Shown: one piece after another, positions 1-6,039 of the stretch
Numbering within the stretch: position 1 is the first letter of the stretch
Layout of the letters: each line of letters opens with the position of its first letter
Notes under the pieces: generated by a model
Told to the model about the DNA's origin: nothing
What the model saw: the letters and a program-made list of their open reading frames with translations, nothing else
Database searches by the model: none
NCBI GenBank assembly: GCA_023231075.1
Contig: JALNWC010000185.1
Span: 1 to 6,039 of the forward strand
Source: Rhodoferax sp.
GTDB taxonomy: Bacteria > Pseudomonadota > Gammaproteobacteria > Burkholderiales > Burkholderiaceae_C
Length of the DNA stretch: 6,039 nucleotides
Direction of reading: 5' to 3'
Position numbers and translations under genes: made by a program

Positions 1-159
1 CCAGGACCGGACTTTTGTCTGGTGGTGCACGCACGCGACATGCCCGGCTACCTGGCGCTGACCCAGCGCCTGTTCACCTTCGATGCCAACGTGCGCAACG
101 TCAAGACATTTTTCAGCATCAAACGCAGCAAGTTCGGCGCGCGGGTGCCCTTGCGGTAG
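1..159 (+). CDS. Lrp/AsnC family transcriptional regulator, C-terminal fragment (5' end outside window)
   Basis: Frame 1 is open from the left edge to a TAG at 157-159, giving the last 52 residues of a protein. The fragment reads like the end of the Lrp/AsnC ligand-binding (RAM/AsnC_trans_reg) domain. It has a strand of the type CLVVHARDMPGY, then a helix (LALTQRLF), then a conserved final part in which NVRNVKTFFSIKRSK leads to a VPL ending. This matches the family pattern in which a 'V..(s/t)...(v/i)..(i/v)K' strand precedes a terminal 'lPl'. Family members are small DNA-binding regulators with an N-terminal helix-turn-helix, which here would lie outside the window. Effector and targets cannot be told. 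The gene converges on glmU with only 3 bases between the stop codons. The family call is from pattern recognition on a short piece, so it is fairly but not fully secure. Confidence 0.75.
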   Translation, partial: PGPDFCLVVHARDMPGYLALTQRLFTFDANVRNVKTFFSIKRSKFGARVPLR

Positions 160-162
160 CGT

Positions 163-1587
163 TTATTTGCTCGGCCGCTTCCAGTTCGGGATGCTGATCT
201 GGCGCGCGCGCGCCACGGTGAGTGCCCGCGGCGCGGTGTCTTGGGTTAGCGTCGAGCCGCCGCCCACCGTGCCACCGGCACCAATGGTCACGGGCGCGAT
301 CAGCACGCAGTTGCTGCCAATGTGGGCGTCGGCTTCGATGATGGTGCGGTGCTTGAAGGCGCCGTCGTAGTTGGCGGTGATGGAGCCGGCGCCATAGTTG
401 ACGCGCTCGCCCACCGTGGCGTCGCCCAGGTAGGCCAGGTGGTTGGCCTTGGCACCTCTGGCCAGGGTGGAGTTCTTGACTTCGACAAAGTTGCCGATGT
501 GCACCTCGGCCTCCAGCCGGGCCCCGGGGCGCAGGTGCGCAAACGGGCCAATCAGGGCACCGGCGCCGACTTCGACCGCGTCCTGAGTGCCTGGTTTGCC
601 GCCCTCGATGTGGGTGAACGGGTGAATCACGGCACCTGTGGCAATGCTGGCGTTGCGGATGACGCAGTTGGCGCCCACGCGCACGCCTTCACCCAGGCTG
701 ACCTCGCCCTCAAAGACACAGTTCACGTCGATCGACACGTCCTGTGCGCATTGCAGTTGGCCGCGCACGTCGAGGCGCGCCGGGTCGGCCAGGCGCACGC
801 CTTGCTCCATCAACTGCAGCGCCAGGCGCTGCTGGCAGGCGCGCTCGAGTTCGGCCAGTTGCACCGGGCTGTTGACGCCGGCCACCTGCACGGCGTCGGT
901 GATCTTGTGCGCCACCACGGGCACACCATCGGCCACGGCAAATTTGACGATCTGGGTCAGGTAATACTCGCCCTGGGCATTGTGCTTGTCGAGCCGCGCC
1001 AGCCAGCGCTTGAGCTGGGCCGCCGACACGGCCATGATGCCGCTGTAGACCTCGGTGATGGCGCGCTGTTCTGGCGTGGCATCTTTTTGCTCGACGATGG
1101 CCCGCACGGCATCGCCGCTGCGCACGATGCGCCCATAACCCGTGGGATCGGGAAAATCAATCGTCAGCAAGGCCAGTCGGCTGCCCGCACTGGCGGCAAT
1201 GAGTTGCTGCAAGGTGTCGGCCTGCGTCAGCGGCACGTCGCCCGAGAGGATGACCACGATGCCATCATCGCGCAGTGTCGGCACGGCTTGCTGGACCGCG
1301 TGGCCGGTCCCCAACTGCGGTTCCTGGCGCACAAAATTCAGCGCAAACTGGCCGCCGGCACTGGCTCCCAGCGCGGTTTCCACTTCATCCGCGCCATGGC
1401 CGGTGATCACCGTGACCTGGCGCGCCGACATGGCCGCCGCCGTGTCCACCACATGCTGCACCAGGGCGCGCCCGGCCAATTGGTGCAAGACCTTGGGCAA
1501 TTTGCTTTTCATGCGCGTGCCTTTGCCGGCCGCCATGATGACGACGTCCACCGGGGCGGTCGTGTTGTTGTTTGAATTCCCTGTCAT
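163..1587 (-). CDS. glmU: Bifunctional UDP-N-acetylglucosamine pyrophosphorylase / glucosamine-1-phosphate N-acetyltransferase
   Basis: Cytoplasmic enzyme for the last two steps to UDP-GlcNAc: it acetylates glucosamine-1-phosphate with acetyl-CoA, then transfers UMP from UTP. The product feeds peptidoglycan and lipopolysaccharide synthesis. Numbering from the outer ATG at 1599, the N-terminal uridylyltransferase half shows the nucleotide-binding signature AAGKGTRMKSKLPK (23-36), QLGTGHA (95-101), the metal-binding Asp of SGDVPL (D121), GYGR (154-157) and GVNS (N243). The C-terminal half (about 270-478) is a left-handed beta-helix of hexapeptide repeats. It carries LRP (R357), VEVKNS (K375), the catalytic His of NHLAYLGDA (H387) and NYDG (410-413), as in E. 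coli GlmU. All expected active-site residues appear present, and the length is close to the usual 450-475 residues. I chose the ATG at 1585-1587 (474 residues) because GGAG lies 6 bases upstream. The ATG at 1597-1599 (478 residues) overlaps that GGAG and has no purine-rich site of its own. Confidence 0.97.
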   Translation of the reverse strand: MTGNSNNNTTAPVDVVIMAAGKGTRMKSKLPKVLHQLAGRALVQHVVDTAAAMSARQVTVITGHGADEVETALGASAGGQFALNFVRQEPQLGTGHAVQQAVPTLRDDGIVVILSGDVPLTQADTLQQLIAASAGSRLALLTIDFPDPTGYGRIVRSGDAVRAIVEQKDATPEQRAITEVYSGIMAVSAAQLKRWLARLDKHNAQGEYYLTQIVKFAVADGVPVVAHKITDAVQVAGVNSPVQLAELERACQQRLALQLMEQGVRLADPARLDVRGQLQCAQDVSIDVNCVFEGEVSLGEGVRVGANCVIRNASIATGAVIHPFTHIEGGKPGTQDAVEVGAGALIGPFAHLRPGARLEAEVHIGNFVEVKNSTLARGAKANHLAYLGDATVGERVNYGAGSITANYDGAFKHRTIIEADAHIGSNCVLIAPVTIGAGGTVGGGSTLTQDTAPRALTVARARQISIPNWKRPSK

Positions 1588-1593
1588 GCTGTG

Positions 1594-1597
1594 CTCC
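1594..1597 (-). promoter_or_regulatory. Ribosome binding site deciding the glmU start
   Basis: The minus strand reads ATGGAGCACAGCATG here. GGAG sits 6 bases before the inner ATG (1585-1587), an ideal Shine-Dalgarno distance. The outer ATG (1597-1599) shares a base with the GGAG and is preceded by a pyrimidine/A-rich stretch with no match. This favours the inner start. Confidence 0.65.
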
Positions 1598-1621
1598 ATG
1601 GGCTATTGAATTGCATATGAG

Positions 1622-1627
1622 ATTATC
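1622..1627 (-). promoter_or_regulatory. Possible -10 element for glmU (weak)
   Basis: On the minus strand these bases read GATAAT, five of six matches to TATAAT, about 35 bases before the chosen glmU start. The hexamer 17 bases further upstream (TGCACG) is a poor -35, and there is no extended -10 TGn. Glm genes are often expressed constitutively, so a nearby promoter in this divergent gap is expected, but this assignment rests on one hexamer. Confidence 0.25.
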
Positions 1628-1667
1628 GCTACCGGGACGCTTGCCGTGCAGATGGCAAAATGGGGAC

Positions 1668-1673
1668 AAAGGA
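1668..1673 (+). promoter_or_regulatory. Ribosome binding site of the CoA-binding protein gene
   Basis: AAAGGA is followed by 9 bases and then ATG at 1683-1685. It fixes the start of the YccU-like gene. The same frame is open further upstream to an ATG at 1572, but that longer version would overlap the glmU start, and its extra 37 residues look unlike the family. Confidence 0.7.
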
Positions 1674-1682
1674 AAACAAGTC

Positions 1683-2111
1683 ATGAACATCGACCCCACC
1701 ACCTTGCGCCATCTGCTGCGCCTGCCCTGCACCATCGCCGTCGTCGGCCTGTCGGCTGACTTGAGTCGGCCCAGCTTCGAGGTGTCGCAGACCATGCAGG
1801 CGCACGGCTATCGGATCGTTCCGGTGAACCCGCGCTATGCTGAAAAGGGTGAAAAAATCCTGGGTGAAACCTGCTACGCCAGCCTGCACGACATCCCGTT
1901 TGCCGTGGACATCGTGAACGTGTTTCGTCGCACCGAAGATGTGTTGCCCGTCGCCCGGGAGGCGGTGCAGATCGGCGCCAAGTGCCTGTGGCAGCAAATC
2001 GGCGTGGAAAACCGGGAAGCCGATCAACTGGCGCGTGCCGCCGGGCTGGACTCGGTGATGAATCGGTGCATCAAGATCGAACACGCGCGGCTGGCGGGTG
2101 GGCACCCTTGA
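1683..2111 (+). CDS. CoA-binding domain protein, YccU type (Rossmann fold)
   Basis: A 142-residue cytoplasmic protein consisting of a single CoA_binding_2-type Rossmann domain. After a short N-terminal helix comes the nucleotide-binding strand-turn-helix IAVVGLSADLSRPSFEV (18-34), then GYRIVPVNPRY (42-52), a segment ending in LHDIPFAVDIVNVFRR (68-83), the family strand CLWQQIGV (101-108), and a C-terminal VMNRCIKIEH (125-134). The usual family text at the last place is VMDRC; here Asn127 replaces the Asp, a mild variation. The domain resembles the CoA-binding part of succinyl-CoA synthetase alpha but lacks any catalytic domain. E. coli YccU has no firmly established role, so function beyond probable CoA or nucleotide binding is unknown. 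The start is set by AAAGGA 9 bases upstream. The gene is divergent from glmU and convergent with the c-di-GMP gene, so it is probably a single transcription unit. Confidence 0.92.
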   Translation: MNIDPTTLRHLLRLPCTIAVVGLSADLSRPSFEVSQTMQAHGYRIVPVNPRYAEKGEKILGETCYASLHDIPFAVDIVNVFRRTEDVLPVAREAVQIGAKCLWQQIGVENREADQLARAAGLDSVMNRCIKIEHARLAGGHP

Positions 2112-2166
2112 GTCGGTGGTGAGCGCAAAAACTTGAAGGGTCTGGACGCAACTTGGCCTGCAGGTC
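2112..2166. other. Convergent intergenic gap without a clear terminator
   Basis: These 55 bases separate two stop codons facing each other. The only symmetry I see is the 8-base palindrome CCTGCAGG near 2158-2165, which has no loop and no T-run, so it is not an intrinsic terminator. Termination of both genes may be Rho-dependent or lie inside the opposing gene. Confidence 0.4.
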
Positions 2167-5157
2167 TCAATGCACCTTACGGGGCAGGTCGGAAAATAAA
2201 TCCACGATGGGTTGCGGCGGGTTGGCCTTGCCGATCAGTGCAACATAGTGGGCAAGCTCCTCGTCTTGAATGAAGCTGGCTGACGACTTGGCAGCGAGCA
2301 GTTTGTCCGGGTGCTGTGATCGTGCCACGGCAAACCCCTGCACGTAGTCGACACCAATCTCGGCCAGCGTTTGCACGGTGGCATTGTCCTCGGCCCATTC
2401 GGCAATGACCTTCATGCCCAGGTTATTGGCCAGGCTGACGATGGTTTCGACAATGGCGATGTTGACCGGGTGCTGGTTCATGTCAACGATGAAGCTGCCA
2501 TCGATTTTGAGCAGATCGGCCTTGAATTCCTTCAAATAGGAAAACGAGGTGTAACCCGCGCCAAAGTCATCCAGTGCCACCTTGGCACCGTAACCCCGTA
2601 CCCGGTCCACAAAACGGCGGGTGTTGTCCAGATCGTGGAGGGCCACACTTTCGGTGATTTCAAGACACAAATGGCCTATCAGGGGCATGTTTTGCTCCAG
2701 CATGGCGTAAATTTCACCCAGGACTTCTTCGTCGTTGAGTGACGCACCGCTTAAATTCATGCAGATGAATTTGGTGTGTTTCAGCTGTTTGTGATGGGTG
2801 TTGAGCCAGGCCAGCGTGGTGGTCAGGACCCAGCGGTCGATCATGCCCATGCGACCACTCGCTTCACCTGCCGCGATCAAGTGGTCGGTACGAACCGCTT
2901 GGCCTTGCGGATCGCGCATGCGCAGCAGCACCTCGAAATTGAGCGAGTCATGCGGCGCCGTGAGTGACATGATGGGCTGCATTTCGAGGTACAAACCCTC
3001 GGTGGCAGAAGGCGTGGCGAGCAGGGCAATCAACTTCAGTTCGGCTTCATGCTGCTGAAACGCTGCGGCATGTTTTTCATACACCACGAGGCCACCGGTA
3101 TTGCTGGACTTGGCTTGGCGACAGGCACGGTCGGCTGTTGACATGACGTCATTGAATTGCATGCCGGGGCTGACTTCAATCAGCCCGATGGAGCAGCGCA
3201 CACTGAAGGCGTTGTCGCCAACCCGGAAGGGCTGGTTGCCAATGCTGTCAATCAGTCCCCGGCACATCACCGTGGCCATGGCGATGGGAGTGGCAGGAAA
3301 CACGATGATGAATTCATCGCCACCGACGCGGCCAAATTGAAAATCGCGCGACAGCATCTCTGACACGCGCCCGCACATTTGTTGCAGCACTTCATTGCCA
3401 GCGCCATGACCAAACAGGTCATTGATGAGCTTGAACCGGTCCAGGTCAAGGTAGGCCACCGCCAGAGCCTTGTCTTCGGACAGTCTGCCGATGGCACTGC
3501 TCAGTGCTTTTTCGATCCCACGCCGGTTCAGTATTTTGGTCAATGGGTCATGGTTGGCCAGAAATTCCAGATCCGCGGAGGCCCTTGACTTTTCAGTGAT
3601 GTCCTGCAAGGAGCCCTCGATCCTGTCGCGCGCCAGGGCTGCCTTGACCAGAAAGCGTTTGCTGCCAGCCGAACCAGGGAGCGCTCGACTATTGATTTCC
3701 ATTTCGTTCTGGGTTTCGTTGGACACCATTTGATGCAGCATGGTCCAGGCACCGTCGGCGAAATACTGTTGCCAGCCCTGGCCTTCATTTTTCAGTACAT
3801 GGGGACCCAGCATGCCGAGCAGGGCCGGGTTGGCGCTCAAGAACCGACCGTGCAGGTCCAGGGTAAACAGGCCGATGGGCATGGCCTCAAAAGTGTGCGC
3901 CAGTTCGGCCTGTACTTGCAGGTGCTGTTCATGCTCCAGTCGTATTTGTTCGGCAATTGCCAGCGCTGCCAGCAGGCTTGACGACAATGCGGCGGTGACG
4001 CTGTTGATCGATCCAATCAGACCTTTGATACCAAGCGCTGCAGCCAGCACTTCGTAAAGACTGGCAATCAGAGTAATCGTGATCGATGCGCTGTACCACA
4101 TGGCTACCCTGGAGTGTGTTTCCTGCAAAATTTGTTTGAGGTAATACACCAGAACGCAAATACTTAGGCCAGTTAACACCCAAATAAAGGGTAGAAATGA
4201 CTGATAAGCTACAAAAACAGACAAGAGTAACAGTGGTACGCATGTCCACTGCACGAATTTGAATGGCAACATCGACGCCACTTTGGTCAAGTCATCTCGA
4301 AATAGCTCTTTGAACAGACGCACAGTCAGCACATAGTAAATGGCCAAGGTCATGGCCCGAAGACGGGGCAGCCAGTCCAGCGGAACGGTGTTGCCCAACC
4401 ATTGCGTATCCCAGCCGACCGAGAGGGAGGCCATCCTCAAATTCATCACGAGCCAGGCCGCGAACAAGAGGTACAGGCCATTTCGGTTGATCAGGGCTGT
4501 GACCAGGATGAAGCCTGCCAAAATTAAAATACCGCCATCCAAAAGACCCGACTTGCGGTGGAACTCGAGGGCAGACATTTCCAGATCGGCAGCCTGCCAC
4601 TTCAGGACGGAAAGCCGGGCCGGCCCTATGGCACTGCTGCGACATAGCAGGGGTCGGTCGGTCTGCTCCGGGCTGAGTTCAAGGGCAAAACCTGCCTTCA
4701 CCATAGAGATGCTGCCAGCCGTGCCATGGCGGCTGCCGCTGCCCATCGGACTCAGCGTCCTGGCATCCCAGCACGTCACATCCATGGCATGCCGGGACGG
4801 AAATTCAACCATCAGCGGGGTATTCCCGACATCTTTGGGAACCACGAATGAAAGCCAGACGGGCGACTCTGAAAGCCGGGTGTCGTGGAACGAGCTGAAG
4901 GGGCTGTTCTGCAACTGTGCCAGCGCTTGTGCGGGCTCGATCATGTTGGCAGACTCTTGAACAACCTGGATTCGCAACTGTTGTGGGGCGGTGACGGCGT
5001 ATTGCGATTTCCAGGTAAAAAGGGCCAGCAAAGACAGCAGCCCGATCACGATGGGTAGCGCGTAAGTCGAAAAGGCATACAGCAGCAGATCCAGACCCTG
5101 GCTGAGTTGACCTATCCACTTGCGGGGAAGTCTCGACTTGTCCGTCATTTCTTTCAT
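2167..5157 (-). CDS. Membrane c-di-GMP turnover protein: 7TMR-DISM-like sensor, PAS, GGDEF, EAL
   Basis: A 996-residue inner-membrane signalling protein. A signal anchor (about 31-49) leads to a periplasmic region (about 50-203). Seven predicted membrane helices follow (about 206-224, 226-243, 268-283, 304-319, 321-340, 353-374 and 382-402), the layout of 7TMR-DISM receptors. A short helical linker (403-420) joins a PAS domain (about 418-525), GGDEF (about 526-697) and EAL (about 718-960). GGDEF keeps DPLT (537-540), DLDRFK with D571, ND (579-580) and GGDEF (612-616), so cyclase activity is possible. The RxxD inhibitory site expected at 603-606 reads SRDF and is absent. EAL reads EVLLR (742-746) but keeps the residues expected for hydrolysis: E742, N801, E833, D863-D864 (DDFGAGY), K884 (LKID), E920/E923 and Q940. 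AEGVE is changed to AEWAE. It could make or degrade c-di-GMP; the direction of activity is not decidable from sequence. A weak GGAA 8 bases before the ATG supports the start. It lies about 120 bases downstream of, and co-directional with, the FeeM-like gene. Confidence 0.93.
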   Translation of the reverse strand: MKEMTDKSRLPRKWIGQLSQGLDLLLYAFSTYALPIVIGLLSLLALFTWKSQYAVTAPQQLRIQVVQESANMIEPAQALAQLQNSPFSSFHDTRLSESPVWLSFVVPKDVGNTPLMVEFPSRHAMDVTCWDARTLSPMGSGSRHGTAGSISMVKAGFALELSPEQTDRPLLCRSSAIGPARLSVLKWQAADLEMSALEFHRKSGLLDGGILILAGFILVTALINRNGLYLLFAAWLVMNLRMASLSVGWDTQWLGNTVPLDWLPRLRAMTLAIYYVLTVRLFKELFRDDLTKVASMLPFKFVQWTCVPLLLLSVFVAYQSFLPFIWVLTGLSICVLVYYLKQILQETHSRVAMWYSASITITLIASLYEVLAAALGIKGLIGSINSVTAALSSSLLAALAIAEQIRLEHEQHLQVQAELAHTFEAMPIGLFTLDLHGRFLSANPALLGMLGPHVLKNEGQGWQQYFADGAWTMLHQMVSNETQNEMEINSRALPGSAGSKRFLVKAALARDRIEGSLQDITEKSRASADLEFLANHDPLTKILNRRGIEKALSSAIGRLSEDKALAVAYLDLDRFKLINDLFGHGAGNEVLQQMCGRVSEMLSRDFQFGRVGGDEFIIVFPATPIAMATVMCRGLIDSIGNQPFRVGDNAFSVRCSIGLIEVSPGMQFNDVMSTADRACRQAKSSNTGGLVVYEKHAAAFQQHEAELKLIALLATPSATEGLYLEMQPIMSLTAPHDSLNFEVLLRMRDPQGQAVRTDHLIAAGEASGRMGMIDRWVLTTTLAWLNTHHKQLKHTKFICMNLSGASLNDEEVLGEIYAMLEQNMPLIGHLCLEITESVALHDLDNTRRFVDRVRGYGAKVALDDFGAGYTSFSYLKEFKADLLKIDGSFIVDMNQHPVNIAIVETIVSLANNLGMKVIAEWAEDNATVQTLAEIGVDYVQGFAVARSQHPDKLLAAKSSASFIQDEELAHYVALIGKANPPQPIVDLFSDLPRKVH

Positions 5158-5165
5158 TTTTTGTA

Positions 5166-5169
5166 TTCC
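5166..5169 (-). promoter_or_regulatory. Weak ribosome binding site of the GGDEF/EAL gene
   Basis: The minus strand shows GGAA, then an A-rich 8-base spacer, then the ATG at 5155-5157. An in-frame ATG three codons later (5146-5148) has only AAAGAA immediately in front and is a less likely start. Either choice leaves the protein essentially unchanged. Confidence 0.4.
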
Positions 5170-5237
5170 AATTTCGACCTTGCCATGATAAGGCCGAGCG
5201 CGCTTTTCCCACTTGCCAAAACTAAGAGAGGGGTGGG

Positions 5238-5273
5238 CCGGGTGTCGCTGTGATGAGCGAACTCCCGACCCGG
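5238..5273 (-). repeat. Nested inverted repeat between the FeeM-like and GGDEF/EAL genes
   Basis: An outer arm CCGGGT (5238-5243) pairs with ACCCGG (5268-5273). An inner arm TCGCT (5245-5249) pairs with AGCGA (5256-5260) around the 6-base loop GTGATG. The interior loop is asymmetric, 1 base against 7. The structure begins 6 bases after the TAA of the FeeM-like gene. On the minus strand it is followed by a pyrimidine-rich stretch and only a four-base T run about 16 bases later, so it is not a canonical intrinsic terminator. It may be an attenuator, a weak or Rho-assisted terminator, or an mRNA 3'-end stabiliser. The repeat is directly visible; its role is guessed. Confidence 0.4.
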
Positions 5274-5279
5274 ACAGTC

Positions 5280-6039
5280 TTACATGGCAAGCTTGGTGCC
5301 ATGGGCAGAGAGTGTGGATAAATTCATCGACGGGATCAAGTGTTGAGGCGGGCTATCGAGTTGAATATCCGGATGATTTGTGCGGAAGATAAAGTTGAAC
5401 AGGGGGTGTTTGGCTGCGGCCCAGCGCTCCTCGGCTGTATCAACATTGAATGACATCACACGGTGCGGCAGATTGCCAACATGGTGAATGGGGATGTAGC
5501 CGGCACCCGGGAAGACATCATTGAACAGCAGACGGTCATACGTCCGGTCAACGGGCGCGCGTGCGGTAATCACCATCCATTCGACGCCGATTTGCTGGCA
5601 GTACTGGAAATAGGCTTTAAACAGCACCGTGGTCACAAGGCGACCCCCCTTTTCATTGGTGACGCCCAGGCGGGTCGCTTCTGCCAGCGAACGTGACCTG
5701 AGCCATTCAGGCAACTCGATCGATTGTTCCAGACTCAGCGGTTTGTACTGGTTGGTCTGGATGCGCATGGTGCCCAGCGGTGAGGCGTCAAGTTTTGATT
5801 CCGCCAGCAACACCACCACGCCTTTTTCGGCATCATCGGTTTCGGCTTTTCTGAGTGTTTCGGCGAAGGTGGGAAGATGGCGGGCATAGGCCGCGTGGCG
5901 AATCTCGACGGCTTTGTTCAAGTCCTCTTCGTTGCGGACCAGTCGGACGGTAAACGGGAGCAGCTCCTCGGGCATGGCTGGTGCAGTGGGCGCGTCGAAA
6001 CGCGATGGGACCGTGTTGAAACTGAAGGCCGTGTTGGCA
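5280..6039 (-). CDS. FeeM-like N-acyl amino acid synthase (GNAT/autoinducer-synthase fold), 5' end outside window
   Basis: Resembles FeeM-type long-chain N-acyl amino acid synthases, relatives of acyl-homoserine lactone synthases that join an acyl group from acyl-ACP to an amino acid. Numbering from the Met at 5975, the visible family features are an early RHAAYARHLPT (26-36), an acidic pair near TDDAEKG (46-52), a strand VVVLLAES, the core PLGTMRI with R71, EATRLGV (99-105), which corresponds to the conserved E..R..V of autoinducer synthases, and a strand VEWMVITARAP (131-141). A long C-terminal part with YIPIHHVGNLPHRVM follows. No signal peptide or membrane segment is seen. The ATG at 5973-5975 is a poor start. 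It has no Shine-Dalgarno match, and the frame stays open upstream to the window end, reading like protein (NTAFSFNTVPSRFD) with no in-frame ATG, GTG or TTG. I therefore treat the gene as partial, with at least 252 residues. Substrate is unknown. It probably shares a transcript with the downstream GGDEF/EAL gene. Confidence 0.8.
   Translation of the reverse strand, partial: ANTAFSFNTVPSRFDAPTAPAMPEELLPFTVRLVRNEEDLNKAVEIRHAAYARHLPTFAETLRKAETDDAEKGVVVLLAESKLDASPLGTMRIQTNQYKPLSLEQSIELPEWLRSRSLAEATRLGVTNEKGGRLVTTVLFKAYFQYCQQIGVEWMVITARAPVDRTYDRLLFNDVFPGAGYIPIHHVGNLPHRVMSFNVDTAEERWAAAKHPLFNFIFRTNHPDIQLDSPPQHLIPSMNLSTLSAHGTKLAM

Noticed and set aside
322..1575. A 417-codon open frame on the plus strand opposite glmU.
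   Set aside because: It is the antisense shadow of a GC-rich gene: the translation is rich in His, Gly, Ala and Arg with no recognisable domain, while the minus strand encodes a full, motif-complete GlmU.
1572..1682. N-terminal extension of the CoA-binding protein by 37 codons.
   Set aside because: The extension overlaps the glmU start region, has no ribosome binding site at its ATG and does not look like the family; AAAGGA before 1683 marks the better start.
1629..2105. A 158-codon minus-strand frame opposite the CoA-binding protein gene.
   Set aside because: The plus strand has a recognisable CoA-binding domain with its own ribosome binding site; the reverse frame has no domain-like features.
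4141..4230. Locally AT-rich stretch inside the GGDEF/EAL gene (33 G or C in 90 bases by hand count).
   Set aside because: It encodes residues about 310-339, two hydrophobic membrane helices whose Phe, Leu, Ile, Val and Tyr codons bias the composition. The frame is unbroken, so no insertion or transfer is needed to explain it.
4340..4960. A 206-codon plus-strand frame opposite the sensor part of the GGDEF/EAL gene.
   Set aside because: No domain, no ribosome binding site, and it lies wholly within a long continuous gene on the other strand.
5158..5237. Possible sigma-54 or sigma-70 promoter upstream of the GGDEF/EAL gene (TTGGCA and TATCAT on the minus strand).
   Set aside because: Spacing between the two hexamers is about 23 bases, too long for sigma-70, and the GG to GC distance does not fit sigma-54.

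Overview
The window reads as ordinary chromosomal DNA from a GC-rich betaproteobacterium. The likely order is Burkholderiales, and the residue style resembles Comamonadaceae such as Rhodoferax or Polaromonas relatives. That placement is inferred from protein style and gene content, not from a search. Coding density is very high. I saw no RNA gene, insertion sequence, CRISPR array or phage gene.

Layout, left to right. The 3' end of a plus-strand Lrp/AsnC-type regulator runs off the left edge and stops 3 bases from the stop codon of glmU, which lies on the minus strand. GlmU is the bifunctional enzyme that makes UDP-N-acetylglucosamine for peptidoglycan and lipopolysaccharide. A short divergent intergenic region (about 95 bases) separates glmU from a small plus-strand CoA-binding Rossmann protein of the YccU type. 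That gene converges on a long minus-strand gene for a 996-residue membrane protein. Its architecture is a signal anchor, a periplasmic domain, seven membrane helices, PAS, GGDEF and EAL, so it is a c-di-GMP turnover protein with a 7TMR-DISM-like input module. Upstream of it, on the same strand and about 120 bases away, is a FeeM-like N-acyl amino acid synthase. Its 5' end lies beyond the right edge, because the reading frame stays open to the last base with no start codon or ribosome binding site that fits well.

The left part (Lrp, glmU, YccU) is regulatory and housekeeping. The right part is the most interesting. A predicted acyl-amino-acid (lipid signal) synthase sits directly upstream of a c-di-GMP enzyme carrying a seven-helix sensor. 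The two could form a signal-production and response module, but this is an inference from gene order only. Between them lies a small inverted repeat that could end or attenuate the upstream transcript. There is no gene-free stretch longer than about 125 bases.
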